From an uncultured Catenibacterium sp. (GTDB lineage: Bacteria; Bacillota_I; Bacilli_A; Erysipelotrichales; Coprobacillaceae): a DNA stretch of 64,000 nt. The stretch lies in NCBI GenBank assembly GCA_900540685.1, contig UQGS01000001.1:1-64000 (forward strand). The letters run 5' to 3'. How positions within the stretch are numbered: position 1 is the stretch's first letter; every line of letters starts with the position of its first letter. Shown in pieces: positions 62,301 to 64,000 of this stretch. The notes beneath the pieces were generated by a model that was given only the letters and a program-made list of their open reading frames with translations, ran no database searches and was not told the origin of the DNA. The translations under genes were made by a program, and so were the position numbers.

Positions 62301-62947
62301 TACTCTACCCTCCTGAATTCACATTGTGCAGGACAATTGGCACAGTCTTTTGTATGACGAGGCTGTGCGTGATGTGTAATACCAATGATCGCCGTCACTG
62401 ATTTGGATGGGACCATTAAGAGACTTTCTAATAAACTAATACCAATCTTATCCATCTTTAATAAACGCATAAAATCCTTCTGATGATCTAATGCGAGATC
62501 TCCATAACCAGGCGAAAAGCGTGGCTTTAAGAATTCATTATTCTTATGTGCCTCCTGATTGAGTTCTTCATTCACTTCATCACAATAAGCCTCTATCATG
62601 GCAGCACCTGCTGCCTGATAGATCACTGCATCACTCATCTTAGTGAGTTCTGAACGTTTAATGAGACGATCTACTTCTATTCCGATTGTAGCCGCAAAGA
62701 GATAAACAGCATGACATCCTTTTAAGTTATTCTCTAGATTACGACTATGAATAACCATATCACCAATAGTAATTGTATGATTCTCTATTGAAAGAGGGAA
62801 TCTTTTGACTATATGACGTGGTACAGCTGTTTTCTGTAATACTTCGATACAGTTATCTAATGCACTATTGATTTCAGTCAAATCACCTTCAATGGATTGA
62901 CGGTATCCTAAATAACGTAAAGCTTCTTTACGATTGATTTCTATCAT
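62300..62947 (-). CDS. Stand-alone methionine synthase activation domain protein
   Basis: A 215-residue protein corresponding to the S-adenosylmethionine-dependent activation domain of MetH, expressed as a separate chain. Visible features are RYLGYRQSIEGDL, AATIGIEVDRLI and SPGYGDLALDHQKD. The C-terminal tail carries three cysteines as C-x2-C-x3-C (CANCPAQC), which may hold a metal centre to reduce cobalamin; that part is inference. It lies between metF and metH with short overlaps. Confidence 0.88.
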   Translation of the reverse strand: MIEINRKEALRYLGYRQSIEGDLTEINSALDNCIEVLQKTAVPRHIVKRFPLSIENHTITIGDMVIHSRNLENNLKGCHAVYLFAATIGIEVDRLIKRSELTKMSDAVIYQAAGAAMIEAYCDEVNEELNQEAHKNNEFLKPRFSPGYGDLALDHQKDFMRLLKMDKIGISLLESLLMVPSKSVTAIIGITHHAQPRHTKDCANCPAQCEFRRVE

Positions 62948-63807
62948 TTAAGAAGCTCCGATAAATTCTTCATAATACCTTCGGCTACATCTGGCTTATT
63001 CATAGTATAAACATGAATATGTTTTACACCATTCGCAATTAAATCAATAATCTGTTCAGATGCATAGACAATACCTACCTGTTTCATGATTTCTGGATTA
63101 TCACCAAATGCATCCACCATCATCTTGAAACGATAAGGAATAATAGATGTACCTGACATCTGTACAGCACGGCTAACCTGTTTAGCGTTAGTAATAGGCA
63201 TAATACCAGCGACTACAGGTACATTAATACCAGCTTCCTTGATCTTATATAAGAAGTTATAGAAAACATTGTTGTCAAAGAACATCTGAGTTGTTAAGAA
63301 GTCTGCACCAGCTTCTACTTTCTCTTTTAAATGCTGGATATCTTCCTTAATACTAGGTGATTCTACATGTCCTTCTGGATAACATGCTGCCCCAATACAG
63401 AAATCACCTTTCTCTTTAAGTTCCTTGATTAACTGACAGGCATACTGGTAATCTTCTCCCACCTTACCATCTGCAGGAATATCTCCTCTTAATGCCATGA
63501 TGTTTTCAATACCATTTTCTTTAAACTGTTCGACCATATGCTCTACATGTTCTCTTGTAGAAGAAACACATGTCAAATGAGCCATGACTTCAACATCATA
63601 TTTTTCATGGATATCTTTCGCAAGTGCAACAGTATGTGCACTTGTTCCTCCACCTGCACCATAAGTCACAGACATGAAACTTGGATTTAAAGACGCAATC
63701 TTTTCTGCAGCCTTTAAGACATTTTCATATTTACTGCTTGTCTTAGGTGGAAATACTTCAAAAGATAAAGTGACTTTATCTTCATTTAGTAAATCAATAA
63801 TTTTCAT
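62944..63807 (-). CDS. metF: Methylenetetrahydrofolate reductase
   Basis: A 287-residue flavoenzyme that makes 5-methyltetrahydrofolate for MetH. Motifs LSFEVFPPKTSSKYE, SVTYGAGGGTS, ALRGDIPADGKV and TQMFFDNNVFYNFL are characteristic. It is the first visible gene of the methionine operon. The 36 bases upstream leave no room for a riboswitch, so regulation must come from further upstream or from the preceding gene. Confidence 0.95.
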   Translation of the reverse strand: MKIIDLLNEDKVTLSFEVFPPKTSSKYENVLKAAEKIASLNPSFMSVTYGAGGGTSAHTVALAKDIHEKYDVEVMAHLTCVSSTREHVEHMVEQFKENGIENIMALRGDIPADGKVGEDYQYACQLIKELKEKGDFCIGAACYPEGHVESPSIKEDIQHLKEKVEAGADFLTTQMFFDNNVFYNFLYKIKEAGINVPVVAGIMPITNAKQVSRAVQMSGTSIIPYRFKMMVDAFGDNPEIMKQVGIVYASEQIIDLIANGVKHIHVYTMNKPDVAEGIMKNLSELLK

Positions 63808-63843
63808 ACATACTTTTCCCCTTTTTCCTAATTCTACCTTATT

Positions 63844-63999
63844 TTATTTTGAAACACTAGTGTGTGTTTTATAATATTGTTTCAAAACTGAATCTAAGAA
63901 CTCAGTAGAAGCGGATACATAGTAGGGTTCCATACCACTCACAATAGTTAATTTACCATCTGTGTATTTCATTTGTGGCTTCTTGAACATATGATTCAC
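63844..63999 (-). CDS. C-terminal part of an unidentified protein (partial)
   Basis: The minus strand is open from the window edge to a TAA at 63844-63846, giving about 51 residues, including KKPQMKYTDGKLTIV and STEFLDSVLKQYYKTH. It is the probable upstream member of the methionine operon. No family could be assigned from this fragment. Confidence 0.55.
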   Translation of the reverse strand: MNHMFKKPQMKYTDGKLTIVSGMEPYYVSASTEFLDSVLKQYYKTHTSVSK

Positions 64000-64000
64000 A

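Noticed and set aside
63808..64000. Cobalamin or SAM riboswitch upstream of metF
   Set aside because: Only 36 bases separate metF from the preceding coding frame; no conserved riboswitch core was seen in the visible part.
1..64000. tRNA or rRNA genes
   Set aside because: No cloverleaf-like conserved motifs or rRNA core sequences were noticed on reading; a covariance search would be decisive.

Overview
The window is about 64 kb of low-GC (roughly 35-37 percent), densely packed, mostly minus-strand chromosome. Strong AGGAGG-type ribosome binding sites, lipobox lipoproteins, S-layer-homology and cell-wall-sorting-like tails, ECF transport and many close intrinsic terminators point to a Gram-positive anaerobe of the gut Firmicutes. 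The protein flavour (Catenibacterium/Coprobacillus-like) suggests the Erysipelotrichia; this is inference, since no rRNA or tRNA gene was recognised here.

Layout. 1-11.2 kb: core functions, namely pgsA, two tandem oligopeptide-binding lipoproteins, a MATE transporter, a lipoprotein/DUF1292 pair, and a MurNAc salvage operon (murR-like regulator, murQ, murK-like kinase) with a coupled ogt. 11.2-19.4 kb: a decayed accessory zone with two degenerate copies of the 5' end of the murR-like gene, a rhomboid remnant, an RpiB-like gene, an IS110 element, a leaderless CRISPR array welded to a truncated secreted-protein gene, an intact IS1595-type element with exact 8-bp target duplications, a repeat-rich lipoprotein, and a TnpB-less IS605-type end with omega-RNA-like structure abutting the second CRISPR array. 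19.4-29.5 kb: a complete type III-A CRISPR-Cas operon (cas6, cas10/csm1, csm2-csm5, cas1, cas2, csm6) bracketed by two arrays with near-identical leaders. 29.6-32.7 kb: a three-gene module driven by a MerR-type promoter with a 19-bp spacer, encoding a MerR regulator, a glycine-rich membrane-active-looking protein and a large hypothetical protein. 33.3-44.1 kb: XRE/YxeA pair, SCA-motif P-type ATPase with a PacL-like small partner, EamA transporter, transketolase, M20 hydrolase with RpiR regulator, and an Amt-PII fusion. 44.1-49.3 kb: a chimeric breakpoint between a MATE fragment and a truncated S-layer-type protein, then twin HTH proteins transcribed divergently. 49.3-57.4 kb: a WYL regulator operon, degV, yigZ-mntP, a dUTPase-like gene, a 39-residue membrane peptide and a FUSC exporter with a pseudo-HAD tail. 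57.5-64 kb: metF, a separate MetH activation domain, metH, and a split transcobalamin-like corrinoid capture system with an ECF S component.

How the parts work together. The type III-A operon should make crRNAs from minus-strand arrays, detect RNA, make cyclic oligoadenylate through the intact Cas10 GGDD site and activate Csm6 RNase. The MerR module immediately upstream of the third array is the best candidate for an undescribed system. The B12 cluster couples cobalamin use (MetH) to cobalamin capture in one overlapping operon.
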